Position numbers and translations under genes: made by a program
The notes under the pieces: model-generated
Told to the model about the DNA's origin: nothing
Seen by the model: the letters and a program-made list of their open reading frames with translations, nothing else
The model's database searches: none
From: JAWLEP01 sp964553045
Lineage (GTDB): Bacteria; Fermentibacterota; Fermentibacteria; Fermentibacterales; JCC-6
NCBI GenBank assembly: GCA_964553045.1
Contig: CAZKJG010000020.1
Coordinates: 1-56,370 of the forward strand
DNA: 56,370 nucleotides
Direction of reading: 5' to 3'
Part shown: piece by piece, positions 34,159 to 41,771 of the stretch
Layout: each line of letters begins with the position of its first letter
Position numbering within the stretch: position 1 is the stretch's first letter

Positions 34159-35681
34159 CGCTCGACCACCACCATGCCCGGCGGATCTAGCTCGCTGGAG
34201 CGCAGCAGGGTGGAGTCGCTTCCGGACGAGGACTCCAGCGCCGACGGGGCGCTCCAGCTGCCCGGAAGGCGCCAGCTGCGCTGGATCTCGCCCCGGACCC
34301 CCTCCAGGGACCAGCCCAGGGCCGGCAACAGCAGCGGGCCGGCGGTGTATCCGATGCTTCCGCGGACCAAGACCTCGACCGGCCGCTCCAGTCGAAAGAG
34401 GCTCTCGTCGAACTCTATGGAGTCCGCAATGCAGGTAGAGCCGCTCTGCCACAGCCACAGGCTCAGGGCGGCCTCGTCCTCCCGTCCGGAAAGACCGGCC
34501 AGCCTCCTTCTCAGCGCGGCGTCGAAGTCGCCGCGGCAGTAGAGGCTGAGGACGAATTCCCCCTCTTCCGGGTCCAGGAACCATGTCTCGCGGCACAGCG
34601 AGGCTACGGAAGGAGTCCCGGGCGGGGCGGTGACTGTGTCGGAATTTATCCGCAGCAGCCACAGCCGCTCTGCGTCGGGTATGTGGTCGGCCTGGGCAAG
34701 GGTGGCAGCCGGGTCGACCGTCCACGACCGCCGGCCCGCACGCACCCTCAGCAGGAACCTGTCCCAGCCCGCCGGCACCGGCAGCACGGGACGGAACCCG
34801 GTAGCCGGCACCACCTCGGCCTCCATCTGCAGCACCGAGCACATGGCCGCGAGGAGAGCGGCCAGCTCCAGGGGGGAGGCGCGCCTGCTGTCCAGCACGC
34901 TCTGCAGGTCGCGGACGAGCCAGGCCGCCGGGGGGCTGGAGACGTGCCTTACCTCGAAGCTCTCGGTGAGCAGCGTACGGGCCAGACACAGCTGAGACCA
35001 GGGGTCCGCCCCTGCCGACGAGGCCTGCAGCGCCGCCTCCCTCAGGTCCGGCGGCAGCGGCCGGGTAGCCGGTTCCGGCACATCGGCCAGCATCAGCTCT
35101 CCCAGCCGGCGCCAGGACTGCAGCGAGCTGATCCACAGGGTATCCCCCGGCGTCCCCCGGGACCTAAGCAGCAGCCGGTCGCCGGAATCCTCCAGCCCGT
35201 ACTCCCCGCCCCGCCAGCGCAGTCCATCCCGAGGGGCTTCCACGCTCACCTCCACCAGCTCCATCCCCGGTGGCGGCGGCAGCACCAGCCAGGGACCGAC
35301 GGCGGACCTCGGGCCCCATTCCCTGTGCTCGATCCCCCAGCGCAGCGAGTCTCCCGGCGCAAGGCCCGTGAAGGCCAGCTGCAGGCTCCTCGGGTAGCCC
35401 CTGTCTCCGTCCACCCTCTCCCAGGCCCAGTCCGGGACCGCGGACCAGGCGCCATCCGCCCTTCTGGCATCGGCGAAGAGCAACCGGACGCTCTGCAGGG
35501 ACGGGTCATAGGGCTGCCCGATGCGGGTCAGCTCCTCCTCCCCCCCGTACTCGGCGATGACGTCCATTCGCCTGACCAGGGTATCGCCCCGCTGCTCCAT
35601 CTCCACGCGCATGCGGCCGGAGGCCTCCGGAGCCCGGGGCAGCGAGGCCGCCAGCAGCAGCGGCAGCAGAAAGCGCGTCAT
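34155..35681 (-). CDS. Transglutaminase-fold protein lacking catalytic Cys/His (DUF3857-type, pseudoenzyme)
   Basis: 508 aa, ATG 35681 overlapping the previous stop. Signal peptide FLLPLLLAASLPRAPEASG. Same overall layout as the gene before it (N-terminal beta-sandwich, transglutaminase-like core, C-terminal beta domain), but where the active partner has SRAGVCRDKAVLL this protein has SRRASPLELAALL. The Cys is therefore Pro270, and the catalytic His is Arg (WDRFLLRV against FDHMVTLL). The DP of the Asp position is kept. A binding or regulatory role in complex with its neighbour is likely. Identification of the fold rests on visual comparison of the two proteins. Confidence 0.72.
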   Translation of the reverse strand: MTRFLLPLLLAASLPRAPEASGRMRVEMEQRGDTLVRRMDVIAEYGGEEELTRIGQPYDPSLQSVRLLFADARRADGAWSAVPDWAWERVDGDRGYPRSLQLAFTGLAPGDSLRWGIEHREWGPRSAVGPWLVLPPPPGMELVEVSVEAPRDGLRWRGGEYGLEDSGDRLLLRSRGTPGDTLWISSLQSWRRLGELMLADVPEPATRPLPPDLREAALQASSAGADPWSQLCLARTLLTESFEVRHVSSPPAAWLVRDLQSVLDSRRASPLELAALLAAMCSVLQMEAEVVPATGFRPVLPVPAGWDRFLLRVRAGRRSWTVDPAATLAQADHIPDAERLWLLRINSDTVTAPPGTPSVASLCRETWFLDPEEGEFVLSLYCRGDFDAALRRRLAGLSGREDEAALSLWLWQSGSTCIADSIEFDESLFRLERPVEVLVRGSIGYTAGPLLLPALGWSLEGVRGEIQRSWRLPGSWSAPSALESSSGSDSTLLRSSELDPPGMVVVER

Positions 35682-37495
35682 CTCAGCACGACCGCTCTGC
35701 CGGACGGCATTCTGCACAGAGACGCCGCCCGCGACACCTCGGCCCTCGGCAGCGCCCGCCCGCCGGAAGGCGAGAGGTCCACCACCTCCCGCATTCGAAG
35801 GCTGTCCCCGTCAAGGCGCAGTTCCCTGCTGTACATCCCCGCCTGCGCGCCCTCGGGCAGGACCGCCTGCGGGCCCGGCAGAAGAACGCCGAGATCTACC
35901 ACCAGGGTCAGCGGCGGATCGGCCAGCACGGTGTCGGGGAGGTAGCCCTCCACCATGCAGCTGGTCAGCTGGTACCCCGCCAGCCTGTCCAGTTCGAAGG
36001 CCCCCGGAACAACCGTCAGGGTTCCTCCGCCGATTTCGGTGTGCGGAAGACGCCAGAGCGCGCTGCCGAATATCCGGAACGGCCCGTCCAGGCTGGCCGG
36101 ATTGGAGCATTGCAGGGAAGAAGAGTCCGTGCTGGCTCCCATGAGAAGGGCCAGCATCTCCCCCCGCCTCCGGGCCGGCACCGCAGCGGCCACGGCGCGC
36201 AGAACCTGGTCCGCCGCCCCGCCGGCGCTGACCCCGACCAGCCCCCGCAGCCGTCCCGGACCGTCCAGCTCACCCCTGATCCTCAGCAGGAGGGTATCGC
36301 CTGCGGCGTGCGGGACGCTGTCCATGGGGTCGCCGGCCGGCGTCAGCGGAAGGCAGGGCCTGCCCCTCAGCTCGTAGGGGTAGGGCGCCACACCGTTGTG
36401 AGTGGGATCCAGCACGCGCCATCCGTCTTCCCCACGCAGAAGAGTGACCATGTGGTCGAAGCTGCGGGAGCCCACCAGGGGATCCAGGGCGGCGGACAGG
36501 GAGGTCAGCCCCACTGTGGCCTCCATCCCGGCCGCCCTCAGCAGCCAGGCCAGCAGTACGGCCTTGTCGCGGCATACGCCGGCCCGGGAGGCCAGCGTCT
36601 CCCGGGGCGCCCGCGGCGAGTATCCGGGGGAGAGACCCCAGTCCGCGCCCAGGTACTCCACCTTGGCCGCGGTCCATTCGCGAAGCGCCTCCGGCGACCG
36701 TCCGGCCTCATCCAGTACTCGGCAGGCACCCGTGGTGTCCGCGGACAGGCCGCCGCTCAGGGCATCCCAGAGCATGCGGGATACCTCGCGTGGAGTGCGG
36801 TTGGCCACCACCACCCGGGGAGTCCTCTCGCGTACTGGTATCGACATGGGGCGAATCTCCACCGGGGAAGCCTCCCCCCCGCTCCAGCGCAGCGTCACCC
36901 AGTTGCCCCGGCCCGCGTGCCGCGGAGGGCCGGCCCCCAGGTCGCGCAACAGCAGCGGGGTGCCGGCTGGCCTGGTCACGCTGAAGCTCCAGGAGGCCAC
37001 GCTGTCGCGGCCTCCGGCGAAGAAGGTGTATGCGTAGGCGTCCGCCAGGGGAAGCCGGCCGATGAGTCTCCTGGTCTCCACCACCACGGTGTCCAGTCGT
37101 TCCATGCCCCCGAAGGAGAGCACCTGCTCCCTGAGACTGGCCTCCAGCCTTCCGGAGGCGGCCAGTCCCGAGTGCGGACGGGTGGTGATCGCGGCATCCT
37201 CCTCCCCCCTGCCCGGCCGCCAGTGGCGCACCTCGGCGCGGAGGACGATTACGGTGTCCAATTCCTCACGGTAGGAGGAGCTCATCGTCCGGTATCGGGA
37301 AACGCCCCGTCCCGTGAGGGGCACGATGCGCTGCCGCTCCGTCTCCTCGTAGCGCACGGCGGTGGAATCGCCGGCGGGATGTATCACGACCTCGGACGAG
37401 TGCTCCAGGTAGACGGCGTCCGCTCCCGGCAGCCACAGGACGGCCAGGAGAAGCGCAGCGTTCAGACTGCACCGCCGTTCAGCCTGTCCAGACAC
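35678..37495 (-). CDS. Secreted DUF3857/transglutaminase-like protein with intact Cys-His-Asp triad
   Basis: About 605 aa from a GTG at 37495 (no clear ribosome site; a CTG at 37465 that overlaps the surE stop is another option). Signal peptide AALLLAVLWLPGADA. N-terminal DUF3857-type beta domain (YREELDTVIVLRAEVRHW...), then the transglutaminase core SRAGVCRDKAVLLAWLLRAAG (Cys308), FDHMVTLL (His348) and WRVLDPTHN (Asp363). The spacing fits papain-like transglutaminases. Domain order matches DUF3857-transglut_core proteins, widespread in FCB bacteria and of unknown substrate. Followed directly by the degenerate copy. Confidence 0.82.
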   Translation of the reverse strand: MSGQAERRCSLNAALLLAVLWLPGADAVYLEHSSEVVIHPAGDSTAVRYEETERQRIVPLTGRGVSRYRTMSSSYREELDTVIVLRAEVRHWRPGRGEEDAAITTRPHSGLAASGRLEASLREQVLSFGGMERLDTVVVETRRLIGRLPLADAYAYTFFAGGRDSVASWSFSVTRPAGTPLLLRDLGAGPPRHAGRGNWVTLRWSGGEASPVEIRPMSIPVRERTPRVVVANRTPREVSRMLWDALSGGLSADTTGACRVLDEAGRSPEALREWTAAKVEYLGADWGLSPGYSPRAPRETLASRAGVCRDKAVLLAWLLRAAGMEATVGLTSLSAALDPLVGSRSFDHMVTLLRGEDGWRVLDPTHNGVAPYPYELRGRPCLPLTPAGDPMDSVPHAAGDTLLLRIRGELDGPGRLRGLVGVSAGGAADQVLRAVAAAVPARRRGEMLALLMGASTDSSSLQCSNPASLDGPFRIFGSALWRLPHTEIGGGTLTVVPGAFELDRLAGYQLTSCMVEGYLPDTVLADPPLTLVVDLGVLLPGPQAVLPEGAQAGMYSRELRLDGDSLRMREVVDLSPSGGRALPRAEVSRAASLCRMPSGRAVVLR

Positions 37496-38205
37496 GGGAG
37501 GTCGTGCAGGTGTGAGCGGTCGGTGGACAGGGGCGTGAGGCTGACCATGCCCTCGACCAGCGCCTGAACGTCCGTGCCCTCCCGCTCCAGCACCTCCTGG
37601 GGGGCAAAGCGTCCGTAGCGGTACCGCCTCCCCCGCTCCAGCACCTCCAACGGTATGTCGGCCGCGAAACGCGCGGTACGGGTCCAGACGTATCCCGCCA
37701 GGTCGCCGGCCACCCTGTCCGGGACGTTCACGTTGAGCAGCACCCGCGGGGGGAGCCGCGACGGTATGCCGCTCTCCAGAAGGGTCAGGACCACCGAGGA
37801 GGCGGTGCTGAACCTCGGGGGGCCCTCGCCGCACTCCACGCTGACCGCAATGGCCGGTATGCCCCACATCGCAGCCTCTGTGGCGGCGGCCACCGTGCCG
37901 GAGTAGAAGACGTTGTTGGCCAGGTTGGCGCCGGGGTTGATGCCGGAGAGGACCAGGTCCGGGCGGGCGTCCATCAGCCTGGTCAGGGCGAGCTTCACGC
38001 AGTCCGTGGGAGTCCCGTCGACCGCCCACCTCATGGCGCCTCTTCGCTCTACCGACAGGCATGCGTACAGGCCCAGGGCCTGTCCGGTTCCGCTGCAGTG
38101 CTCCGCCGGAGCCACCACCCAGGTTTCGTGTTCGGAGAGGATTCGCTCGGCCTCCGTCAGACCCTCCTCGTCTATTCCGTCATCGTTGACAAGGAGTATC
38201 CTCAT
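37462..38205 (-). CDS. surE: 5'/3'-nucleotidase SurE
   Basis: 247 aa. Survival protein E, a metal-dependent nucleoside-monophosphate phosphatase. Hallmarks: MRILLVNDDGIDEEGL (metal-binding Asp pair), VVAPAEHCSGTGQAL, and LVLSGINPGANLANNVFYSGTVAAATEAAMWGIPAIAVS. ATG 38205 is preceded by a G-rich GGGGGGTGG site. The next gene start lies inside its 3' end. Confidence 0.96.
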   Translation of the reverse strand: MRILLVNDDGIDEEGLTEAERILSEHETWVVAPAEHCSGTGQALGLYACLSVERRGAMRWAVDGTPTDCVKLALTRLMDARPDLVLSGINPGANLANNVFYSGTVAAATEAAMWGIPAIAVSVECGEGPPRFSTASSVVLTLLESGIPSRLPPRVLLNVNVPDRVAGDLAGYVWTRTARFAADIPLEVLERGRRYRYGRFAPQEVLEREGTDVQALVEGMVSLTPLSTDRSHLHDLPCLDRLNGGAV

Positions 38206-38264
38206 TCCACCCCCCGGCGGCCGGAGTCGCGTACTGCTGGGACGGGCGGTGCCACGACGGCGGG

Positions 38265-39176
38265 CTAGAGTCGGCGCGAGAGGGTGAGCGTGTGGGAGTC
38301 GCCCAGGGCGAAGTCGGCGGGAACGTAGGCGTAGTCCAGGCCCCAGCCCATTCCCGCCAGGCCAAGGCCGGCGGTAAGCGAGCGGCAATCGTCGGCGAAC
38401 ATCCAGCCCATCCTCATGCGGGCCCATCCGGCCGGCGAGAACTCGGCGCCGGCGCCGTAGGAGGCTCGGGAGTCTATGTACTTCCTGGCCTCCGCCGACA
38501 GGGCCACGCTCACGCCGCGCAGGCAGACGGCGTAGCGGCCCCCGGCCTTCCAGGCCCACGGAAGCCGGTGGCTTTCCCCGCCCATGGTTGCCTCCGGGCC
38601 GATGTTGGCCAGGGCGGCCGTCAGGCGGAGGGAGTCGGCGGGCCGGTAGGTCACGCCGCCGTCCAGCGCGAACCCGGCGCAGCTCTCCAGCCATATGCGC
38701 TGGTAGATCATCTTTGCGCCCAGCCCGAGATCAAATCGGCCCGTCCGCAGGGCCGCGGCTCCGTTGAAAGTCAGCTCGTGGCTGGCGAATGTGCCCAGGG
38801 GGTCGGTGGAGGCGCCCTCCCTGCGCTCCAGGTCTCCGGAGCCCAGCATGCTCGCTCCCGCTCCCCAGACAACCCTGCCGGTCCGGAAGCTGGAGGCCGC
38901 GTAGGTCTGGGAGGTGGAGCCCAGCCAGCTGTTGTAGCCCGCGGTGAACCTGGAATCCTCCAGGGAAGCCATTCCCGACGGGTTGCCGAACAGCGAAAGG
39001 TCTCCGCCGTTGACGGTACCGGTACCGCCCAGGGCAGCGGCCCGGGCGCCCACCCCTATCTTCAGAAAGGCGAATGCACTCATTCCGGCGTCTCTGTAGG
39101 GCTCCGCGGCCTGCAGCGGCAGGGCCCCGAGCACCGCGAGCGTCACGGTCAGCGCAAGCGCTTTTCCGAAGATCAT
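38265..39176 (-). CDS. PorV/PorQ-like (UPF0164) outer-membrane beta-barrel protein
   Basis: 303 aa. Signal peptide (LALTVTLAVLGALPLQAAE), then the family hallmark AGMSAFAFLKIGVGARAAALGGTGTVNGGDLSLFGNPSGMA, closely matching PorV/PorQ-type proteins (ggarA(a/l)ggaftA...sa.ywNPAgl). Alternating strands follow, and the C-terminus is TLTLSRRL. In organisms with type IX secretion PorV helps deliver sorting-domain cargo to the surface, and this window holds such cargo at both ends. It is the first gene of the long - strand run, divergent from the lipoyl genes. Confidence 0.8.
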   Translation of the reverse strand: MIFGKALALTVTLAVLGALPLQAAEPYRDAGMSAFAFLKIGVGARAAALGGTGTVNGGDLSLFGNPSGMASLEDSRFTAGYNSWLGSTSQTYAASSFRTGRVVWGAGASMLGSGDLERREGASTDPLGTFASHELTFNGAAALRTGRFDLGLGAKMIYQRIWLESCAGFALDGGVTYRPADSLRLTAALANIGPEATMGGESHRLPWAWKAGGRYAVCLRGVSVALSAEARKYIDSRASYGAGAEFSPAGWARMRMGWMFADDCRSLTAGLGLAGMGWGLDYAYVPADFALGDSHTLTLSRRL

Positions 39177-39215
39177 CGACGGACTGCCCTTCCCTGGTTG
39201 GTCAACGGTTCGCTC

Positions 39216-39244
39216 AATCTACGGTCTACCCGGGCCATTGACAA
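39216..39244 (-). promoter_or_regulatory. Candidate promoter for the PorV-like gene
   Basis: On the - strand TTGTCA (39244-39239, 5/6), a 17-bp spacer and TAGATT (39221-39216, 4/6) give a predicted start about 33 nt before the ATG. Its -35 overlaps the + strand TTGACA used by the lipoyl operon. Confidence 0.45.
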
Positions 39245-39266
39245 TGGTTCCACCGTTGTCATTCTT
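39235..39266 (+). promoter_or_regulatory. Divergent promoter/operator region of the lipoate genes: palindromic -35 and inverted repeat
   Basis: CCATTGACAATGG (39235-39247) is a perfect 6-1-6 palindrome that contains a consensus -35 TTGACA on the + strand (39238-39243). A second, imperfect inverted repeat with arms GACAATGGT (39240-39248) and ACCGTTGTC (39252-39260), 8 of 9 bases paired, fills the spacer toward a weak -10 (ATTCTT, 39261-39266). This geometry fits a repressor site. The regulator is unknown. Confidence 0.42.
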
Positions 39267-39317
39267 TGCTTTCGTACCAACCTGCGTACCCGTCAAACGG
39301 TTCCCGAAGGGAGGCCC

Positions 39318-40145
39318 TTGTCCCGATTCAAATTCATGGAGACCGGACCCCGCCGGGGCGCATGGAACATGGCCGCCGACATGGTCCTTATGGACATGGT
39401 GGAAGGGGGCCGGCTGGATTTCGTCCTCCGGACATACCTCTGGTCTCCGCCGTGCGTATCCCTGGGAAGGCTTCAGAGGGTGTCCTCCGAGGTGGACCCC
39501 GAACGGGTCCGGGCCGCCGGTTTCGACCTAGTTCGCCGTCCCACCGGCGGCAGGGCGGTCCTGCACCATACCGAGCTCACGTACAGCGTGGTGGCCAGCC
39601 GCAGTCTGCCGCTGGTGGCCGGCTCGGTCAGCGAGAGCCTCAGGCGAATCGCGGGGCCGCTTTCGGGGGCTCTTCGAGCCCTGGGGGCGGAGGTCACCGC
39701 CGGGCCGTCGAAGAGGCGGTCGCCGCGGGGCAGGATACCGGCCAACCCCTGCTTCACCTCCCACGGCCGCTGGGAGATAACGACGGCGGACGGAAGAAAG
39801 GTAGTGGGAAGCGCCCAGGCCCGCCGCCCCGGGGTCTTCCTCGAGCACGGCTCCATAATACTGCGTAACCGCCAGCACCTGATGGCCGACCTGCTGCCGG
39901 ATGGCGTCTCCGACCGATGGAGACGCAGGATCAGGCGGCTGCTAGAGAGCGGTACCGGAGCCCTCCGCAAGCTGGTCCAGGACCTGGATGTCGAGGACAT
40001 CCGCGCGGGTCTCAGAAGGGAGTTCGGCCGGGAGGTGGGCTGCGAGCTCTCGCCAATGGATTCCGGGGAGCTGGACGAAAGCGCCGTATCCGCAGCCATG
40101 GCCGCCTGCTCACTTCCCGCCGGCGGAGACGGCGAGGTGGTATGA
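39318..40145 (+). CDS. Lipoate-protein ligase A / octanoyltransferase LipM-like
   Basis: About 275 aa from a TTG at 39318 (GGGAGG just upstream), which places FKFMETGPRRGAWNMAADMVLM at the normal family N-terminus. BPL/LplA/LipM fold: SLGRLQRVSSEVDPERV, RRPTGGRAVLHHTELTYSVVA (acyl and substrate pocket), ANPCFTSHGRWEI (the Cys region used as nucleophile in LipM) and DGRKVVGSAQARRPGVFLEHGSI (the Lys region used in LplA). With lipA directly downstream it is more likely an octanoyl-ACP:protein transferase of the LipM type, but a ligase cannot be excluded. Confidence 0.85.
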   Translation: MSRFKFMETGPRRGAWNMAADMVLMDMVEGGRLDFVLRTYLWSPPCVSLGRLQRVSSEVDPERVRAAGFDLVRRPTGGRAVLHHTELTYSVVASRSLPLVAGSVSESLRRIAGPLSGALRALGAEVTAGPSKRRSPRGRIPANPCFTSHGRWEITTADGRKVVGSAQARRPGVFLEHGSIILRNRQHLMADLLPDGVSDRWRRRIRRLLESGTGALRKLVQDLDVEDIRAGLRREFGREVGCELSPMDSGELDESAVSAAMAACSLPAGGDGEVV

Positions 40146-41008
40146 GCCGCAGGTCGGGAAAGCCGGACTGGGTAAAGGTCCCCACCCTGGGCAGCCTGGA
40201 GGCCGGCAGGGTCAGGAGGGTACTGCGCAGCCACCGTCTGAGCACTGTTTGCAGCGACGCCCTCTGTCCCAACCGCGGGCACTGCTACCAGCGGGGCACG
40301 GCGACCTTTCTGCTGCTGGGCAGCGTATGCACCCGAGGCTGCAGCTATTGCGCAATCGAGACCGCCGACGCCCCCCTCCCGCCCCCGAACCCCACCGAGC
40401 CCAACCGGGTGGCGGAAGCCTCCTGCGATCTGGGACTCTCCTACGTCGTTCTCACTTCGGTTACCCGCGACGATCTTTCCGACGGCGGAGCCGATCACTT
40501 CGCCCGCACGGTGGAGGCCCTCCACAACCGGCTGCCCGACGCTGCGGTAGAGGTGCTGGTTCCCGATTTCGGCGGAAGCAGCGCTTCGCTTTCACGCATC
40601 GCCGCCTCCTCCCCCGCCGTTTTCAACCACAACCTGGAGACCGTGCAGCGTCTCTTCCCGCTCATACGCCCGCAGGCCTCGTTCCAGCGGTCCCTGAAGG
40701 TCCTGGAGGAATTCGGGCGGCTGAGGCCGGACGTGCCGCTGAAGAGCGGGCTGATGCTCGGCCTGGGTGAGTCCCGGGAGGAGCTGCTGGACGCCCTTTC
40801 GCGACTTCGAGGTGCGGGAGTGGAAGTTCTCACCATGGGCCAGTACCTGCAGCCCACCGGGAGTCACTTTTCCGTGGCCCGATACCTGCATCCCGATGAG
40901 TTCGACGAGCTCCGCTCGACCGCCCTGGAGATGGGGTTCCGCAGCGTGGCATCGGGCCCCCTGGTCAGAAGCTCCTACCACGCCGACCTGTCGTTCATGC
41001 GGCGCTGA
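40142..41008 (+). CDS. lipA: Lipoyl synthase
   Basis: 288 aa. Radical-SAM enzyme inserting two sulfurs into octanoyl-lysine. Auxiliary cluster ligands VCSDALCPNRGHC (CxxxxCxxxxxC), SAM cluster CTRGCSYC (CxxxCxxC), then VVLTSVTRDDLSDGGADHFA and GLMLGLGESREELLDALSRLR, MGQYLQPT. Ends with a serine-containing tail (RSSYHAD). The ATG overlaps the previous stop (ATGA) and GAGGTGGT lies just upstream. With the transferase it can make lipoylated proteins from octanoyl-ACP. Confidence 0.96.
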   Translation: MSRRSGKPDWVKVPTLGSLEAGRVRRVLRSHRLSTVCSDALCPNRGHCYQRGTATFLLLGSVCTRGCSYCAIETADAPLPPPNPTEPNRVAEASCDLGLSYVVLTSVTRDDLSDGGADHFARTVEALHNRLPDAAVEVLVPDFGGSSASLSRIAASSPAVFNHNLETVQRLFPLIRPQASFQRSLKVLEEFGRLRPDVPLKSGLMLGLGESREELLDALSRLRGAGVEVLTMGQYLQPTGSHFSVARYLHPDEFDELRSTALEMGFRSVASGPLVRSSYHADLSFMRR

Positions 41009-41027
41009 CGCCGCGTCCTCGGGGCAG

Positions 41028-41043
41028 GTTGCATTTCTGCAAC
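41028..41043. repeat. Short hairpin downstream of lipA
   Basis: GTTGCA / TGCAAC with a TTTC loop, 20 bp after the lipA stop. A second hairpin, GCGGCG-CTGA-CGCCGC (40999-41014), spans that stop. Neither has a U-tract, so they are only possible terminators for the lipoyl operon. The rest of 41009-41204 is AT-richer than its surroundings and probably holds the promoter of the next two genes, which I could not place with confidence. Confidence 0.35.
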
Positions 41044-41204
41044 TACACCCTTCGCATACGTTGCCTCAGGTGCATTCCCGGCCGGACATTGAGGAATCCT
41101 TACCTATCTAAGTCACTTCCATTGTGTATCTTGCGGCGTACCCAATACCTGGCATGAGCATTGCTTGTACTCAGGGCGAGGAGATGATGCGAGAGGAGGA
41201 TGAA

Positions 41205-41390
41205 ATGCCTCGAAGAGACGGCAGCGGCCCCGCAAGAGGCGGGGGAGGAAGAATGGGCGGCCCCGCCGCGGGAGGCCCGGGCGGCAGATGCGTATGCCCA
41301 TCCTGCGGTTACGAGGTCGATCACGCCAGGGGCGTTCCCTGCAACACCAGGAAGTGCCCCCAGTGCGGAACCATGATGACAAGGGACTAG
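41205..41390 (+). CDS. Small zinc-ribbon protein, partner of DUF5320
   Basis: 61 aa. Start chosen at ATG 41205, which has a strong AGGAGG 5 nt upstream; longer frames with earlier ATGs lack it. A Gly/Arg-rich N-terminus is followed by a zinc-ribbon-like CxxC...CxxC arrangement: CPSCGYEVDH and CNTRKCPQCGTMM. Such small proteins are often found next to DUF5320 genes and near dinitrogenase Fe-Mo cofactor (NifX/NifB-like) and Mrp-type genes in anaerobes; none of those is seen here. Function unknown; metal binding is likely. Confidence 0.75.
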   Translation: MPRRDGSGPARGGGGRMGGPAAGGPGGRCVCPSCGYEVDHARGVPCNTRKCPQCGTMMTRD

Positions 41391-41403
41391 AAGGGAGACC
41401 GAT

Positions 41404-41727
41404 ATGCCGGCTGGAGACAGGACGGGACCCGACGGATTCGGACCGATGACGGGGAAAGGGCTCGGATACTGCGCGGGACACGCCGCGCCCGGCTACGCCC
41501 ATCCGGCCCCGGGCAGGGGCATGGGCAGAGGCTGGGGGCGCGGCATGGGCCGCGGACGCGGGCGGGGAGGGCGCGGATACCGCGCGCCCTTCTACCCACA
41601 GGCGCCCTACCCCGTCGAGCCACCCTCCCCCGAGCAGGAGCTGGAGGGGCTGAAGAGGGCGGCGGAGGATACTCGGCAGGCACTCGAGAGAATCGAGGAG
41701 CGGATAGAGAAGCTCAGCGAGGAGTAG
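41404..41727 (+). CDS. DUF5320-domain protein
   Basis: 107 aa. The opening MPAGDRTGPDGFGPMTGKGLGYCAG is the characteristic DUF5320 start. A Gly/Arg/Met/Trp repeat tract follows (GRGMGRGWGRGMGRGRG, residues about 38-60), then a C-terminal coiled coil (SPEQELEGLKRAAEDTRQALERIEERIEKLSEE). Family proteins occur in anaerobic bacteria and archaea beside iron-molybdenum cofactor-type proteins. The gene starts 13 nt after the zinc-ribbon gene and is followed by a hairpin terminator, so the two form a small operon. Confidence 0.82.
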   Translation: MPAGDRTGPDGFGPMTGKGLGYCAGHAAPGYAHPAPGRGMGRGWGRGMGRGRGRGGRGYRAPFYPQAPYPVEPPSPEQELEGLKRAAEDTRQALERIEERIEKLSEE

Positions 41728-41744
41728 CATCCGCGCTCCGCGGA

Positions 41745-41770
41745 AGGGCCCGGCTTTTCGGCCGGGCCCT
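41745..41770 (+). terminator. Hairpin terminator between DUF5320 gene and convergent 2H-phosphoesterase gene
   Basis: 10-bp perfect stem AGGGCCCGGC / GCCGGGCCCT with loop TTTTCG. A preceding 5-bp hairpin (CCGCG-CTC-CGCGG, 41731-41743) sits just upstream. Located between convergent stops, it could serve both strands. No U-run follows on either side. Confidence 0.6.
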
Positions 41771-41771
41771 C

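Noticed and set aside
41404..41590. GC-rich repeat tract in the DUF5320 gene as a possible tandem repeat or CRISPR-like array
   Set aside because: It codes for the Gly/Arg/Met-rich tract usual in this family; units are irregular, without spacers.
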